Below, in pieces: positions 15,438 through 24,017 of a stretch of DNA of 45,047 nt. Origin of the DNA: Candidatus Yanofskybacteria bacterium RIFCSPHIGHO2_01_FULL_41_21. GTDB lineage: Bacteria > Patescibacteriota > Minisyncoccia > 2-02-FULL-40-12 > GWA2-44-9. A model generated the notes under the pieces. It saw only the letters and a list, made by a program, of their open reading frames with translations, was not told where the DNA came from and did not search any database. Position 1 is the stretch's first letter. Every line of letters begins with the position of its first letter. The stretch spans positions 26,288 through 71,334 of the forward strand of contig MGJA01000010.1 of NCBI GenBank assembly GCA_001794025.1, in the 5' to 3' direction. The translations under genes and the position numbers were made by a program.

Positions 15438-15810
15438 ACCTTCCCCCTTCATACCGCCCTGATAAGCCATCATCTCCCGTGATTCTGTCTTGTTCAAAAT
15501 CCGCTTTCATTCCCTTGACTTCTGACCCGACATAAAAGTCGGGCTGAAGATCGTCCACCTCTGAAAAATCCTCAAATGTCGGCAACGATGGCAACCTGTG
15601 TCGCCGCTCCTTGTCGGTCTCCATCTTTTTTTTCTTGCTACCAACCCAATTCAATCGGGTTGGTTTGGTAGCAACGGTGGGTTGGGCCATCGTTGCCTTC
15701 TTCACTCTGGTTCTTGAGAAACACCTCGCGGACCTCCTGGCTACCGCCCCATCCCTCTTCAAACACGGCTTCTTCACCTTCTTGAGAAGAACCACTCTCT
15801 TTTTTCCCAT
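15427..15810 (-). CDS. Hypothetical protein upstream of KGG gene
   Basis: Not recognised. The N-terminal 60 residues are strongly basic (MGKKRVVLLKKVKKPCLKRDG, SKKKKMETDKERRHR). The last 50 are acidic and aromatic (TFEDFSEVDDLQPDFYVGSEVKGM, ending GRYEGGRYEY). This gives a bipolar, probably disordered 127-residue protein. The start is set at ATG 15810 by AAGGAGG 11 nt upstream and by a consensus promoter whose start point excludes the longer track start (15891). A small palindrome (GCTACCAACCC...GGGTTGGTTTGGTAGC) lies inside the frame before a possible internal start at 15627. It forms a two-gene unit with the KGG gene. Confidence 0.6.
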   Translation of the reverse strand: MGKKRVVLLKKVKKPCLKRDGAVARRSARCFSRTRVKKATMAQPTVATKPTRLNWVGSKKKKMETDKERRHRLPSLPTFEDFSEVDDLQPDFYVGSEVKGMKADFEQDRITGDDGLSGRYEGGRYEY

Positions 15811-15861
15811 GTGTGCAGGGGCCTCCTTGACCCACAACCAACAGGAAAAACCTTCGTTCAT

Positions 15862-15891
15862 ACTATACAACCATCCGATGATAAGTGTCAA
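15862..15891 (-). promoter_or_regulatory. Promoter of the KGG operon
   Basis: Minus strand TTGACA (15891-15886), 18-nt spacer, TATAGT (15867-15862). Its -35 box is 6 nt from the hairpin element that precedes infC, so the two divergent units share a control region. Confidence 0.75.
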
Positions 15892-15897
15892 CCCCGT

Positions 15898-15963
15898 CCC
15901 GTTAGAGAAAAGTCGCCCCTAGGCGGCTGAAGCCGTGCCTTCGGCAGGGCGTTCTCTAACGGG
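15898..15963 (+). promoter_or_regulatory. CCCGTTAGA-type hairpin upstream of infC
   Basis: CCCGTTAGAGAA (15898-15909) pairs perfectly with TTCTCTAACGGG (15952-15963). The GC-rich interior can form further stems (GGCGGCTGAAGCCG, GCCTTCGGC). The arms match those before hsp20, ftsH and the 24832 gene, but here they are followed by ATC, not ATG, and the start codon lies 17 nt or more downstream. Confidence 0.65.
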
Positions 15964-15980
15964 ATCAATAAAATTGGTAA

Positions 15981-16553
15981 ATGTTGTATTTTCCAGATAG
16001 ACATGATATTATAAACTCCGATAGAAATTTCAACACGTTGGTAAAACATCTTCAACTCAACAATCAAATTCGAGCCCTTCAAGTTCAAGTAATTGATTCT
16101 GAAGGTAAACAGCTGGGCGTTATGACCATCCAGAAAGCGCTTCAGATGGCTCGAGATAGTGATTTAGACCTTGTTGAAGTTGGACCAAATGCCGTTCCTC
16201 CAATTACAAAAATAATGGACTACGGCAAGTATATTTACCAGAAAGAACGTCAGGAAAAGAAAACCGGCGGTGCTAAAAAACAGCGCGTTGAACTGAAAAC
16301 AGTGAGAGTTGGTTTCAAGACCGGCGCTCACGATATGGCCTTCAAGGCAAAAAAGGCCCTTGAATTTTTAGAAGAGGGCCATATTTTAAAGTTAGAGTTA
16401 ACCCTCCGTGGACGAGAAAAAGCCCTCGCTCCGATGGGGAAGGAAAAACTTCTCCAATTCCTCACAAACATCACCGTCCCCTATACTATACAGGAACAAA
16501 TCAAACGAGGGCCCTACGGTTGGGTAATTACTATAAAAAAAGATATTAAATAG
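15981..16553 (+). CDS. infC: Translation initiation factor IF-3
   Basis: IF-3 monitors start codon selection on the 30S subunit. The product contains the N-domain LNNQIRALQVQVIDSEGKQLGVMTIQKAL, the linker KERQEKKTGG and the C-domain VRVGFKTGAHDMAFKAKKALEFLEEGHILKLELTLRGREK. The start is uncertain. ATG 15981 adds 19 atypical residues, while TTG 16038 (VKHLQLNNQIR) fits the family better. A candidate promoter (TTGTAT, 17 nt, TATTAT) lies between the two. Non-AUG starts are a known feature of infC autoregulation. It heads the usual infC-rpmI-rplT cluster. Confidence 0.93.
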   Translation: MLYFPDRHDIINSDRNFNTLVKHLQLNNQIRALQVQVIDSEGKQLGVMTIQKALQMARDSDLDLVEVGPNAVPPITKIMDYGKYIYQKERQEKKTGGAKKQRVELKTVRVGFKTGAHDMAFKAKKALEFLEEGHILKLELTLRGREKALAPMGKEKLLQFLTNITVPYTIQEQIKRGPYGWVITIKKDIK

Positions 16554-16570
16554 CTCCCCTTTCCAACATT

Positions 16571-16598
16571 GAAAATTGGAAATTGATAACTGAAAATT
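16571..16598 (+). repeat. Heptamer array between infC and rpmI
   Basis: GAAAATT-GGAAATT-GATAACT-GAAAATT, four in-register units of the GNNAAYT type. It fills most of the gap and ends 8 nt before the rpmI ATG. Confidence 0.75.
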
Positions 16599-16606
16599 TT
16601 ACCAAT

Positions 16607-16804
16607 ATGGCACACGCAGGAAAAACAAACAAATCATTTGCCAAGCGAATTAAAATGAGCGGCACCGGCAAAGTTATGAAACGACCACCGGGGCAGAATC
16701 ATTTTAATTCCAAGGATACCGGCAATCAGTCCCGTAACAAGCATGGTGACAAAGTTGGCCCACACGAACTTACCGATAAAGTTAAGGCATTAATATTTAA
16801 CTGA
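16607..16804 (+). CDS. rpmI: Ribosomal protein bL35
   Basis: A small basic large-subunit protein of 65 residues: KTNKSFAKRIKMSGTGKVMKRPPGQNHFNSKDTG is the family signature with the usual SGTGK turn. ATG 16607 gives the canonical start (MAHAGKTNKSFAKR); the track's earlier start reads through the heptamer array. It lies between infC and rplT as in most bacteria. Confidence 0.93.
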   Translation: MAHAGKTNKSFAKRIKMSGTGKVMKRPPGQNHFNSKDTGNQSRNKHGDKVGPHELTDKVKALIFN

Positions 16805-16826
16805 TTACCCAAGAACGAAGTGATTG

Positions 16827-16889
16827 GTTGTAAGAAGTTACCCCCTCACTCAATTTAAAAAGTGAGTGAGGGGGTGGCAAGTTTACAAC
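16827..16889 (+). promoter_or_regulatory. Hairpin between rpmI and rplT
   Basis: A perfect 13-bp stem ACCCCCTCACTCA/TGAGTGAGGGGGT (16840-16852, 16863-16875) is topped by a 10-nt A/T-rich loop and flanked by GTTGTAA/TTACAAC. L20 autoregulates this operon in other bacteria by binding an mRNA structure, so this hairpin is a candidate target. No U-run follows. Confidence 0.6.
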
Positions 16890-16918
16890 TATTCGCTACA
16901 CTCATAGGTAAACATCCC

Positions 16919-17263
16919 ATGACCAGAGTTAAACGAGGTGTAAGAGCCACAAAACGAAGAAAACGACTTCTTGAACACACCAAGGGTTTTTTGTGGACCC
17001 GTAAAAACAAATATCGCCAAGCTAAAGAAGCATTATTGCATGTTTGGAGTTTCCAGTTTGCCGACCGCAAGAAAAAGAAACGCACCATGCGTAATCTTTG
17101 GACCATTAAAATCAATGCCGCTGTTCGCGAACACGGTGTCACCTATTCCAAGTTCATTAATCAATTACTCAAAGCCGACGTCGCCATTGACCGTAAAATC
17201 CTCGCCGACCTCGCCGAACACGAACCCAAAGTGTTTGAACATATCTTCAAATCAGTTCAGTAA
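16919..17263 (+). CDS. rplT: Ribosomal protein bL20
   Basis: L20 is an early assembly protein of the 50S subunit. The 114-residue product shows TRVKRGVRATKRRKRLLEHTKGFLWTRKN, the basic N-terminal extension, then the globular domain (FADRKKKKRTMRNLWTIKINAAVREHG). The start is ATG 16919 (MTRVKRGV) rather than the track's 16862, which runs through the upstream hairpin. It is followed by a strong terminator. Confidence 0.94.
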   Translation: MTRVKRGVRATKRRKRLLEHTKGFLWTRKNKYRQAKEALLHVWSFQFADRKKKKRTMRNLWTIKINAAVREHGVTYSKFINQLLKADVAIDRKILADLAEHEPKVFEHIFKSVQ

Positions 17264-17273
17264 ATTCTCAATT

Positions 17274-17300
17274 AAAAACCCGCCAATAAGGCGGGTTTTT
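17274..17300 (+). terminator. Terminator of infC-rpmI-rplT
   Basis: AAAAACCCGCC/GGCGGGTTTTT with loop AATAA, followed by AATTTTT, 11 nt after the rplT stop. It also ends just before the convergent tRNA-Glu. Confidence 0.9.
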
Positions 17301-17309
17301 AATTTTTAG

Positions 17310-17381
17310 CAGCGCCACGGAGAATCGAACTCCGATTGACGGCTTGAAAAGCCGCTGTCCTAACCGTTAGACGATGGCGCC
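17310..17381 (-). tRNA. tRNA-Glu(UUC)
   Basis: Full cloverleaf on the minus strand: acceptor GGCGCCA/TGGCGCT, anticodon arm GCGGC-TTTTCAA-GCCGT with anticodon TTC, T-arm CGGAG-TTCGATT-CTCCG. CCA is not encoded. Confidence 0.93.
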
Positions 17382-17409
17382 AAACAACAGAACTATTATC
17401 GCATAAAAG

Positions 17410-17438
17410 TTGAGGAATGACAATAAAAATGATAAGAT
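17410..17438 (+). promoter_or_regulatory. Promoter of tsaD
   Basis: TTGAGG (17410-17415), 17-nt spacer, TAAGAT (17433-17438). The leader hairpin begins 13 nt after the -10 box, the same geometry as in ileS. Confidence 0.6.
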
Positions 17439-17451
17439 CTAATCCTAATGG

Positions 17452-17590
17452 CCAGGTAGTGAATATCCGACTGGATTGTATCTAGCGCCGAATTTTACTA
17501 CTTCTCGGTTGATTAATTTATATCTTAATAATATTTGGTACTACGCATCCAGATACAATCTGAGGCGTATGTCGGATATCTACTACCTGG
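17452..17590 (+). promoter_or_regulatory. tsaD leader: structured RNA candidate shared with ileS
   Basis: CCAGGTAGTGAATATCCGAC (17452-17471) pairs with GTCGGATATCTACTACCTGG (17571-17590), 18 of 20 positions. TG precedes an inner 10-bp stem GATTGTATCT/AGATACAATC (17474-17483, 17551-17560). The right-hand bulge TGAGGCGTAT differs from the ileS bulge TAAGGTGCAT by three transitions. The inner stems of the two leaders differ on both strands yet pair in each, which is compensatory change. The right arm ends one base before the tsaD ATG. An ATG inside it opens a 13-codon frame (MSDIYYLDDYSGN) overlapping the tsaD start out of frame. Confidence 0.82.
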
Positions 17591-18721
<1,131 letters not shown>

Positions 18722-18751
18722 AAGTGGGATTTTGTAGTAATATAAATATAA

Positions 18752-20899
18752 ATGTCCGAAGAACTACCAAAGACCTACAATGCCGGTGAAGTAGAGGGTA
18801 AGATTTATAGACACTGGGAAGAGAGCGGTTTTTTTAATCCCGACAATCTGCCCGGGAAACGTGAAGAATCATTTTCAATTATTCTGCCTCCCCCAAATGT
18901 AACGGGTATTTTACATATGGGCAGTGCCCTAATGCTGGCCGTAGAAGACATCCTTATTCGTTACGCCCGAATGAGAGGGAAAAGAGCCCTTTGGGTTCCC
19001 GGTACTGACTCGGCAGCCATTGCCACTCAGACAAAAGTTGAAAAAGAAATTCAAAAAAAGGAGGGTAAAAATCGTCATGATCTGGGTCGTGAAGAACTTT
19101 TAAAGCGAATTGATAAATTCATTGAAGAAAACAAGACCACAATCCTGACTCAAATCAGGGCAATGGGAGCTTCGGTTGATTGGAGTCGCTATGCCTACAC
19201 AATGGATAATGCCCGTTATCGGGCGGTTATGACCGCGTTTATTAGAATGTACGAAGAAGGATTAATTTATCGCGGTAATCGTATTGTTAACTGGGACCCT
19301 AAAGGTCAAACGACCATTTCTGATGATGAAATTGTTTATGAGGAACGAAAAGCAAAGTTTTATACTTTTCGTTATACAAAGGACTTCCCTATTTCTATAT
19401 CTACTACCCGTCCTGAAACAAAGGTTGGTGACACAGCTGTAGCGGTCCATCCCGATGATCCACGATACAAAGAATATGTCGGCAAAGAATATGATTTAGA
19501 ATTTGTGGGTGTTCCTCTCCATATTAAAATTATCGCTGATAAATCAGTGGACCCGGAATTTGGCACTGGTGCCTTGGGGGTTACTCCAGCCCATTCAATG
19601 ATTGACTGGGAAATCGCGGAACGTCATGGTCTACCCGTGAAACAAGTTATCAATGAATATGCCCGCATGACGGTGGGTGGAGACAATTTATTGGATAAAA
19701 AAGTAGCCGAGGCAAGAGAATTTATTGTTCAGTGGCTTGAAGATAATAATCTTTTGGAGAAGACAGAGGAAATAACTCAAAACATCAGTACCGCTGAAAG
19801 AACCGGTGGTATTATTGAACCGCTTCCAAAACTTCAGTGGTTTGTGAATGTTAATAAAGAAATTCCCGGTCGTGGTAAAACACTCAAAGATATTATGCGC
19901 GACCCGGTTGCCAATAATGAAATCAGAATAATCCCCAATCATTCTACAAAAACATACTTCCATTGGATTGATAATCTCCGGGACTGGTGTATCAGTCGGC
20001 AAATTTGGTTCGGACATAGAATTCCAATTTGGTATCGTGGCGAAGAAATAAAATGCGGTCTAGAAAAACCGGAAGGTGAAGGATGGGAACAAGATCCCGA
20101 CGTATTAGATACGTGGTTTTCTTCGGCCCTTTGGACTTTTTCCACCCTTGGCTGGCCCGATGAAACACCGGATCTTTTGTCATACCATCCAACCACGGTT
20201 CTTGAAACCGGGTACGACATTTTATTTTTCTGGGTTGCCCGAATGATTATGATGAGCGGTCTTCATCTTAAACAAATCCCTTTTAAGACAGTGTACCTGC
20301 ATGGATTAGTACGAGATGAACAAGGAAGAAAAATATCAAAGTCATTAGGAAACAATCTGGATCCTTTGGAAATGATCGCCAAGTATGGAGCTGATTCGGT
20401 TCGGATGTCACTAATCATCGGCACCGCCGCCGGAACAGACAGTAAAATATCGGAACCAAAGATTAAGGGATATCGAAATTTCTCCACAAAACTTTGGAAC
20501 ATATCTCGCTTTGTCCTTATGAGCATTCCTGATCCAATAGAATTAGAAAAAATATCATTAGTACCCGAAGACCAAAAGTTATTGGACGAACTTTCAATTA
20601 TTGCCAAAGATATTACCAAGGATATGGAAGAGTTTAGATTTTATCTGGCCGGTGAAAAAATCTACCATTATATCTGGCATACTTTTGCCGACAAAATTAT
20701 TGAAGAAAGCAAAACAAAACTTGCAAGTGAAAATCCGGATATTAAGACATCAGCCCAACGAATGTTACTTGAAATACTTATCACCTGTCTTAAACTTCTC
20801 CACCCATTTATGCCTTTCGTTACCGAAGAAATTTATTCTAAACTACCCATCACCAACAAAAAGTTGTTGATGATTGAGACCTGGCCGAGTATACTGTAA
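18752..20899 (+). CDS. valS: Valyl-tRNA synthetase, short form
   Basis: ValRS charges tRNA-Val. Class I signatures: LPPPNVTGILHMG near the N-terminus, ISTTRPETKVGDTAVAVHP (editing), WCISRQIWFGHRIPIWY, DTWFSSALWTFSTLGW and KISKSLGN. At 715 residues it is clearly shorter than the usual 850-950, because it ends after the anticodon-binding domain and has no C-terminal coiled-coil arm. Two normally conserved histidines differ: HIGH is HMGS (LHMGSALML), and the usual PGTDHAGIATQ reads PGTDSAAIATQ. Two tRNA-Val genes (UAC, GAC) are in the window. It precedes prsW by 3 nt. Confidence 0.93.
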   Translation: MSEELPKTYNAGEVEGKIYRHWEESGFFNPDNLPGKREESFSIILPPPNVTGILHMGSALMLAVEDILIRYARMRGKRALWVPGTDSAAIATQTKVEKEIQKKEGKNRHDLGREELLKRIDKFIEENKTTILTQIRAMGASVDWSRYAYTMDNARYRAVMTAFIRMYEEGLIYRGNRIVNWDPKGQTTISDDEIVYEERKAKFYTFRYTKDFPISISTTRPETKVGDTAVAVHPDDPRYKEYVGKEYDLEFVGVPLHIKIIADKSVDPEFGTGALGVTPAHSMIDWEIAERHGLPVKQVINEYARMTVGGDNLLDKKVAEAREFIVQWLEDNNLLEKTEEITQNISTAERTGGIIEPLPKLQWFVNVNKEIPGRGKTLKDIMRDPVANNEIRIIPNHSTKTYFHWIDNLRDWCISRQIWFGHRIPIWYRGEEIKCGLEKPEGEGWEQDPDVLDTWFSSALWTFSTLGWPDETPDLLSYHPTTVLETGYDILFFWVARMIMMSGLHLKQIPFKTVYLHGLVRDEQGRKISKSLGNNLDPLEMIAKYGADSVRMSLIIGTAAGTDSKISEPKIKGYRNFSTKLWNISRFVLMSIPDPIELEKISLVPEDQKLLDELSIIAKDITKDMEEFRFYLAGEKIYHYIWHTFADKIIEESKTKLASENPDIKTSAQRMLLEILITCLKLLHPFMPFVTEEIYSKLPITNKKLLMIETWPSIL

Positions 20900-20902
20900 G
20901 TA

Positions 20903-21661
20903 ATGTCTCTCATGACTGCCGGTTTACTTGTCGCCCTTGGTCTTCTGCCCAGTTTGATCTGGATGTTTTTCTTTTACCGTCAGGACTGTCATCCAGAACC
21001 AAAATATCTCATCACCAAGACATTTTTGATGGGAATCATAATCTCTCCCCTTGCGGTACTCCTTCAATTGGGATTTAAACAAATTGATTCTTGGACACCC
21101 TTCAATACCTTAATCGCTCAAGGGTCATTGTTTTTTCTGTGGGCCGCCTTCGCCGAAGAATTTATAAAATATTATGCGGTTCGAACAATTGCCCTCACTG
21201 ATTCGGCTTTTGATGAACCGGTTGATGCCGTAATTTATATGATAGTAGCTGGTCTTGGATTTGCAGCAATTGAAAATATCCTTTACCTCTTTACATCTAT
21301 TGTCAGTAATGGAACCCAAACAACCTTGCTCCTTTGGGGTATGCGTTCGGTTGGTGCCACTCTTCTCCACGCTTTATCATCAGGTATTATCGGTTATTTT
21401 TTGGCTCTATCTTGGTTCTTCCAAAATCATCGCAAAAAATTACTTTTTGTCGGATTGGCTGTTGGAACATTATTCCACTTCTCATTCAATGCTTTTTTGG
21501 CCAATGCCGATAACCAATTCCGAGGATTAATGTTATCGGTTGGCCTCCTGTGCGTAATGGCGTTTCTTGTTTTCTTGTTGTTTGTTAAAATAAAGGAAAG
21601 GTCTTCAAGCGCTATTCCTCGTTTATCAGTGGCAACCGAAAAAGAAATATCATCTGCATAA
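20903..21661 (+). CDS. PrsW-family intramembrane protease
   Basis: PrsW-type proteins are multi-pass membrane proteases (CPBP/glutamic-type clan) known to cleave anti-sigma factors in Bacillus. The 252-residue product has about eight hydrophobic segments. The family motif FAEEFIKYYAV carries the EE pair, and GFAAIENILYL, LLHALSSGIIGYF and HFSFNAF carry the other conserved Glu and His residues. It starts 3 nt after valS. A plausible client, inferred only from the window, is the DUF5667 putative anti-sigma protein at 40448-41599. Confidence 0.85.
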   Translation: MSLMTAGLLVALGLLPSLIWMFFFYRQDCHPEPKYLITKTFLMGIIISPLAVLLQLGFKQIDSWTPFNTLIAQGSLFFLWAAFAEEFIKYYAVRTIALTDSAFDEPVDAVIYMIVAGLGFAAIENILYLFTSIVSNGTQTTLLLWGMRSVGATLLHALSSGIIGYFLALSWFFQNHRKKLLFVGLAVGTLFHFSFNAFLANADNQFRGLMLSVGLLCVMAFLVFLLFVKIKERSSSAIPRLSVATEKEISSA

Positions 21662-21666
21662 CCCAT

Positions 21667-21776
21667 CCCGTTAGAAATGAACCCTACGGGTATATATATG
21701 AAAATCAATAATATAAAAATGATTGTAACTAGCCACCACCCCAAGACGGTGGACGGTTTGCTACATTTCTAACGGG
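21667..21776 (+). promoter_or_regulatory. hsp20 leader hairpin (CCCGTTAGAAAT type)
   Basis: CCCGTTAGAAAT (21667-21678) pairs perfectly with ATTTCTAACGGG (21765-21776), and the hsp20 ATG follows with no gap. The left arm can instead pair locally with CTACGGG 5 nt downstream, freeing the start. A second hairpin CCACC/GGTGGACGG is shared with the ftsH leader. Confidence 0.75.
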
Positions 21777-22190
21777 ATGCAGGACTTTTTTCCAGACGAT
21801 AATCAAGATTCCATGTATCCCGTTTCACTGACGGTAAGCAAGAAAGATGCCAAAACAAAAGACGAAGGTCATTTGACCGTTGACGTTTATCAGACCGACG
21901 ATGATATTGTTATCCGCTCAACCATTGCTGGAGCCAAAATAGAAGATATAGATATCCAGGTTACCCAAGACATGATTACCGTTAAAGGCACACGTAGGGC
22001 TGAGGAGCAAATCAATGCTGAAAGTTTTTTTCATCGTGAACTTTATTGGGGCGCATTCTCACGAGCTATCATTCTCCCCGTGGATGTTGACCCTGAAGGT
22101 GCTAAAGCCAGTTATAAAAATGGTATTCTGACTGTTCGCCTCCCTAAACTAGAAAAAAATCGGACCAAAAAACTTAAAATATCCGGCTGA
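21777..22190 (+). CDS. Small heat-shock protein Hsp20
   Basis: Hsp20 holds unfolding proteins in solution. The 137-residue product has a short N-terminus and an alpha-crystallin domain: LTVDVYQTDDDIVIRSTIAGAKIEDIDIQV, then WGAFSRAIILPVDVDPEGAKASYKNGILTVRLPK, where the A-x-x-x-NGILT-V motif is diagnostic. The start ATG directly abuts the leader hairpin. VanW follows 8 nt downstream. Confidence 0.9.
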   Translation: MQDFFPDDNQDSMYPVSLTVSKKDAKTKDEGHLTVDVYQTDDDIVIRSTIAGAKIEDIDIQVTQDMITVKGTRRAEEQINAESFFHRELYWGAFSRAIILPVDVDPEGAKASYKNGILTVRLPKLEKNRTKKLKISG

Positions 22191-22198
22191 TTCCTCAA

Positions 22199-23362
22199 AT
22201 GTTTCGCTCACCCTCTTTTAGAACTCTCATCTCCCGGCTCATAATCGCCGGGGCTGTTATCCTCATCGGCTTTCCGCTTGGGATGCTCGCCTATCTTCGT
22301 ACCCTTGCTCCCCCACCGCCTGTACCGGTTAAAAATATCGCGTCACTTGTTGAACAATCTTCAAGTCACGATACGACCATAATTGTCGGTAATAAAAAAT
22401 TTGTTATTAAAAAAGGTACGGTAGCCAACTGGACAGAATCATATACCCGCAACTATACGGGTGAAAAAGACGTCCGCTTTACTGATGCCATTGCTGACTA
22501 TGTTTCCAAGTTGGCCAAAACTGCAAACCGGGTTCCTGTTGATGCTAAGTTTACTATCAATGATGGCAAGGCCATTATTTTGACGCCGGCTCAAAATGGC
22601 CAAGAACTCAATGTTCTTACCGCCACAACAGAACTTCGCCAAGGTCTCCTCGCCAATAAGTCGGAAGTAGAACTTGCACTAGAAATTACCGAACCGGCGA
22701 TAACAGAAGAAAAAATAAGCTCCCTTGGTATTAATGACCGTCTTGCTATTGGTGAGTCCAATTTTACCGGCTCAACTACCGCCCGAATTCAAAATATTAA
22801 GGTTTCTTCAAAAAAATACAACGGCTTTATTATTAAACCCAATGAAACATTCTCTTTCAATACCATTCTCGGCGATGTGGTCGCTTCTACTGGCTATGCT
22901 CCGGAAAAAGTTATTAAGAATGGCCAAATTATGTATGAATACGGCGGGGGTATTTGTCAGGTCTCAACCACGCTTTTCCGAGCCGCTATTATGGCCGGTT
23001 TCCCCATTGTTGAACGTAAGCCCCACGCCTTTCCTGTTCATTATTATGAACCCCAAGGATTTGATGCCACTATTTATCCCGGCTCAAGTGATCTGAGATT
23101 TATAAATGATACTGCCGGTCCAGTTCTTATCCAAACCCATATCGTTGGCAAAAATATATATTTTGAGATATATGGCAAGAGTGACGGCAGAACAGTAACC
23201 ATGAACGGACCATATCAATACGATATCCAACCGAACGGCGCCATGAAGGCCTATTTCACCCGCACAATTAGTTTCGCCGATGGCGCCAGCACCAGTAAAA
23301 CCTTTTATTCAAACTACAGATCGCCAGCACTATATCCCACCGAACCGAATCCTTACCAATAA
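22199..23362 (+). CDS. VanW-family membrane-anchored protein
   Basis: A 387-residue protein with one N-terminal membrane segment (LIIAGAVILIGFPLGMLAYL, about 14-34), so it faces the outside. A putative peptidoglycan-binding-like domain is followed by the VanW domain: FIIKPNETFSFNTILGDV, GYAPEKVIKNGQIMYEYGGGICQVSTTLFRAA (highly conserved GGGICQVSTTL) and HYYEPQGFDATIYPGSSDLRF. VanW proteins occur in vancomycin clusters and widely elsewhere; their activity is unproven, and a cell wall role is likely. It ends the plus-strand run from tsaD. Confidence 0.9.
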   Translation: MFRSPSFRTLISRLIIAGAVILIGFPLGMLAYLRTLAPPPPVPVKNIASLVEQSSSHDTTIIVGNKKFVIKKGTVANWTESYTRNYTGEKDVRFTDAIADYVSKLAKTANRVPVDAKFTINDGKAIILTPAQNGQELNVLTATTELRQGLLANKSEVELALEITEPAITEEKISSLGINDRLAIGESNFTGSTTARIQNIKVSSKKYNGFIIKPNETFSFNTILGDVVASTGYAPEKVIKNGQIMYEYGGGICQVSTTLFRAAIMAGFPIVERKPHAFPVHYYEPQGFDATIYPGSSDLRFINDTAGPVLIQTHIVGKNIYFEIYGKSDGRTVTMNGPYQYDIQPNGAMKAYFTRTISFADGASTSKTFYSNYRSPALYPTEPNPYQ

Positions 23363-23422
23363 ATAAAATAGAACTTTACCCGCACCTACTGGTGCAGGGC
23401 ACTGCACTCCTCTTTAGTCGCT

Positions 23423-23507
23423 TGGTGCCCTCGAGAGGATTTGCACCCCTACGCCTTTCGGCACCGCCTCCTAAGGGCGGCGTGTCTGCTAGTTTCACCA
23501 CGAGGGC
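23423..23507 (-). tRNA. tRNA-Leu(UAG)
   Basis: Class II tRNA on the minus strand: acceptor GCCCTCG/CGAGGGC, anticodon arm CCGCC-CTTAGGA-GGCGG (anticodon TAG), long variable arm TGCCGAAAGGCGT, T-arm ending GAGG, CCA encoded. It sits between convergent vanW and the pilin operon. Confidence 0.93.
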
Positions 23508-23590
23508 AATATTCTTTTTTTACTTTTGGCTTATTACTTATACCTTTTGTCATAGTGTACCGATTTTCTGTCTTTTTTTCAATCAAGCAT

Positions 23591-23621
23591 AAAATCCGTC
23601 GAGCTAAGCTCGACGGATTTT
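23591..23621. terminator. Hairpin downstream of the pilin operon
   Basis: A 14-bp perfect stem AAAATCCGTCGAGC/GCTCGACGGATTTT with a 3-nt loop. It can act as a bidirectional terminator for the minus-strand operon and the plus-strand vanW. A second small palindrome TTACGCATGCGTAA follows at 23624-23637. Confidence 0.7.
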
Positions 23622-23665
23622 AACTTACGCATGCGTAACTAACTCGCTAAAGGACAGTCAAGAAC

Positions 23666-23965
23666 TTAACCTCTGAAAGTAATAACGTATCCGATTGTTT
23701 GTAAGATAATACCGACAGCCAACACAATCGCTGCTCCAACAATACCATTCCAAACAATCTTTTTTGCTTCGGCCGGGTCAGATGCCATCATCCAACGAAT
23801 ACCGCCATAAACAATAACTATAACGGCGATAACCATACTGGCAACAATCAAGAATTGGGCAACTGAAGTAAGGATATTCTGAATTGCTGGAAGCGTTATT
23901 GCTGACCCACCCACAATAGGAGTTGGCGCAACAATCGCTAATTTTTGTAATTTATTCATAGCCAC
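23666..23965 (-). CDS. VirB2/TrbC-like two-helix pilin protein
   Basis: A 99-residue protein with two long hydrophobic helices: ILTSVAQFLIVASMVIAVIVIVYGGIRWM (about 30-59) and IVWNGIVGAAIVLAVGIILQTIGYVI (about 70-95). A short polar loop (ASDPAEAKK) joins them, the standard VirB2/TrbC pilin plan. It is the last gene of a minus-strand operon with several related proteins. The gene has its own good ribosome-binding site (AAAGGGGGTGG) before ATG 23965. Function as a surface filament subunit or secretion channel component is inferred. Confidence 0.75.
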   Translation of the reverse strand: MAMNKLQKLAIVAPTPIVGGSAITLPAIQNILTSVAQFLIVASMVIAVIVIVYGGIRWMMASDPAEAKKIVWNGIVGAAIVLAVGIILQTIGYVITFRG

Positions 23966-24017
23966 CCCCTTTCATATAATTATAAATTTTCATTTATTAA
24001 TTTTGACTGGTTACTAT

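Noticed and set aside
15611-15922. Plus-strand 103-aa hydrophobic ORF
   Set aside because: It is antisense to the basic protein at 15427-15810, has no ribosome-binding site, and its hydrophobicity is the complement of Lys/Arg codons.
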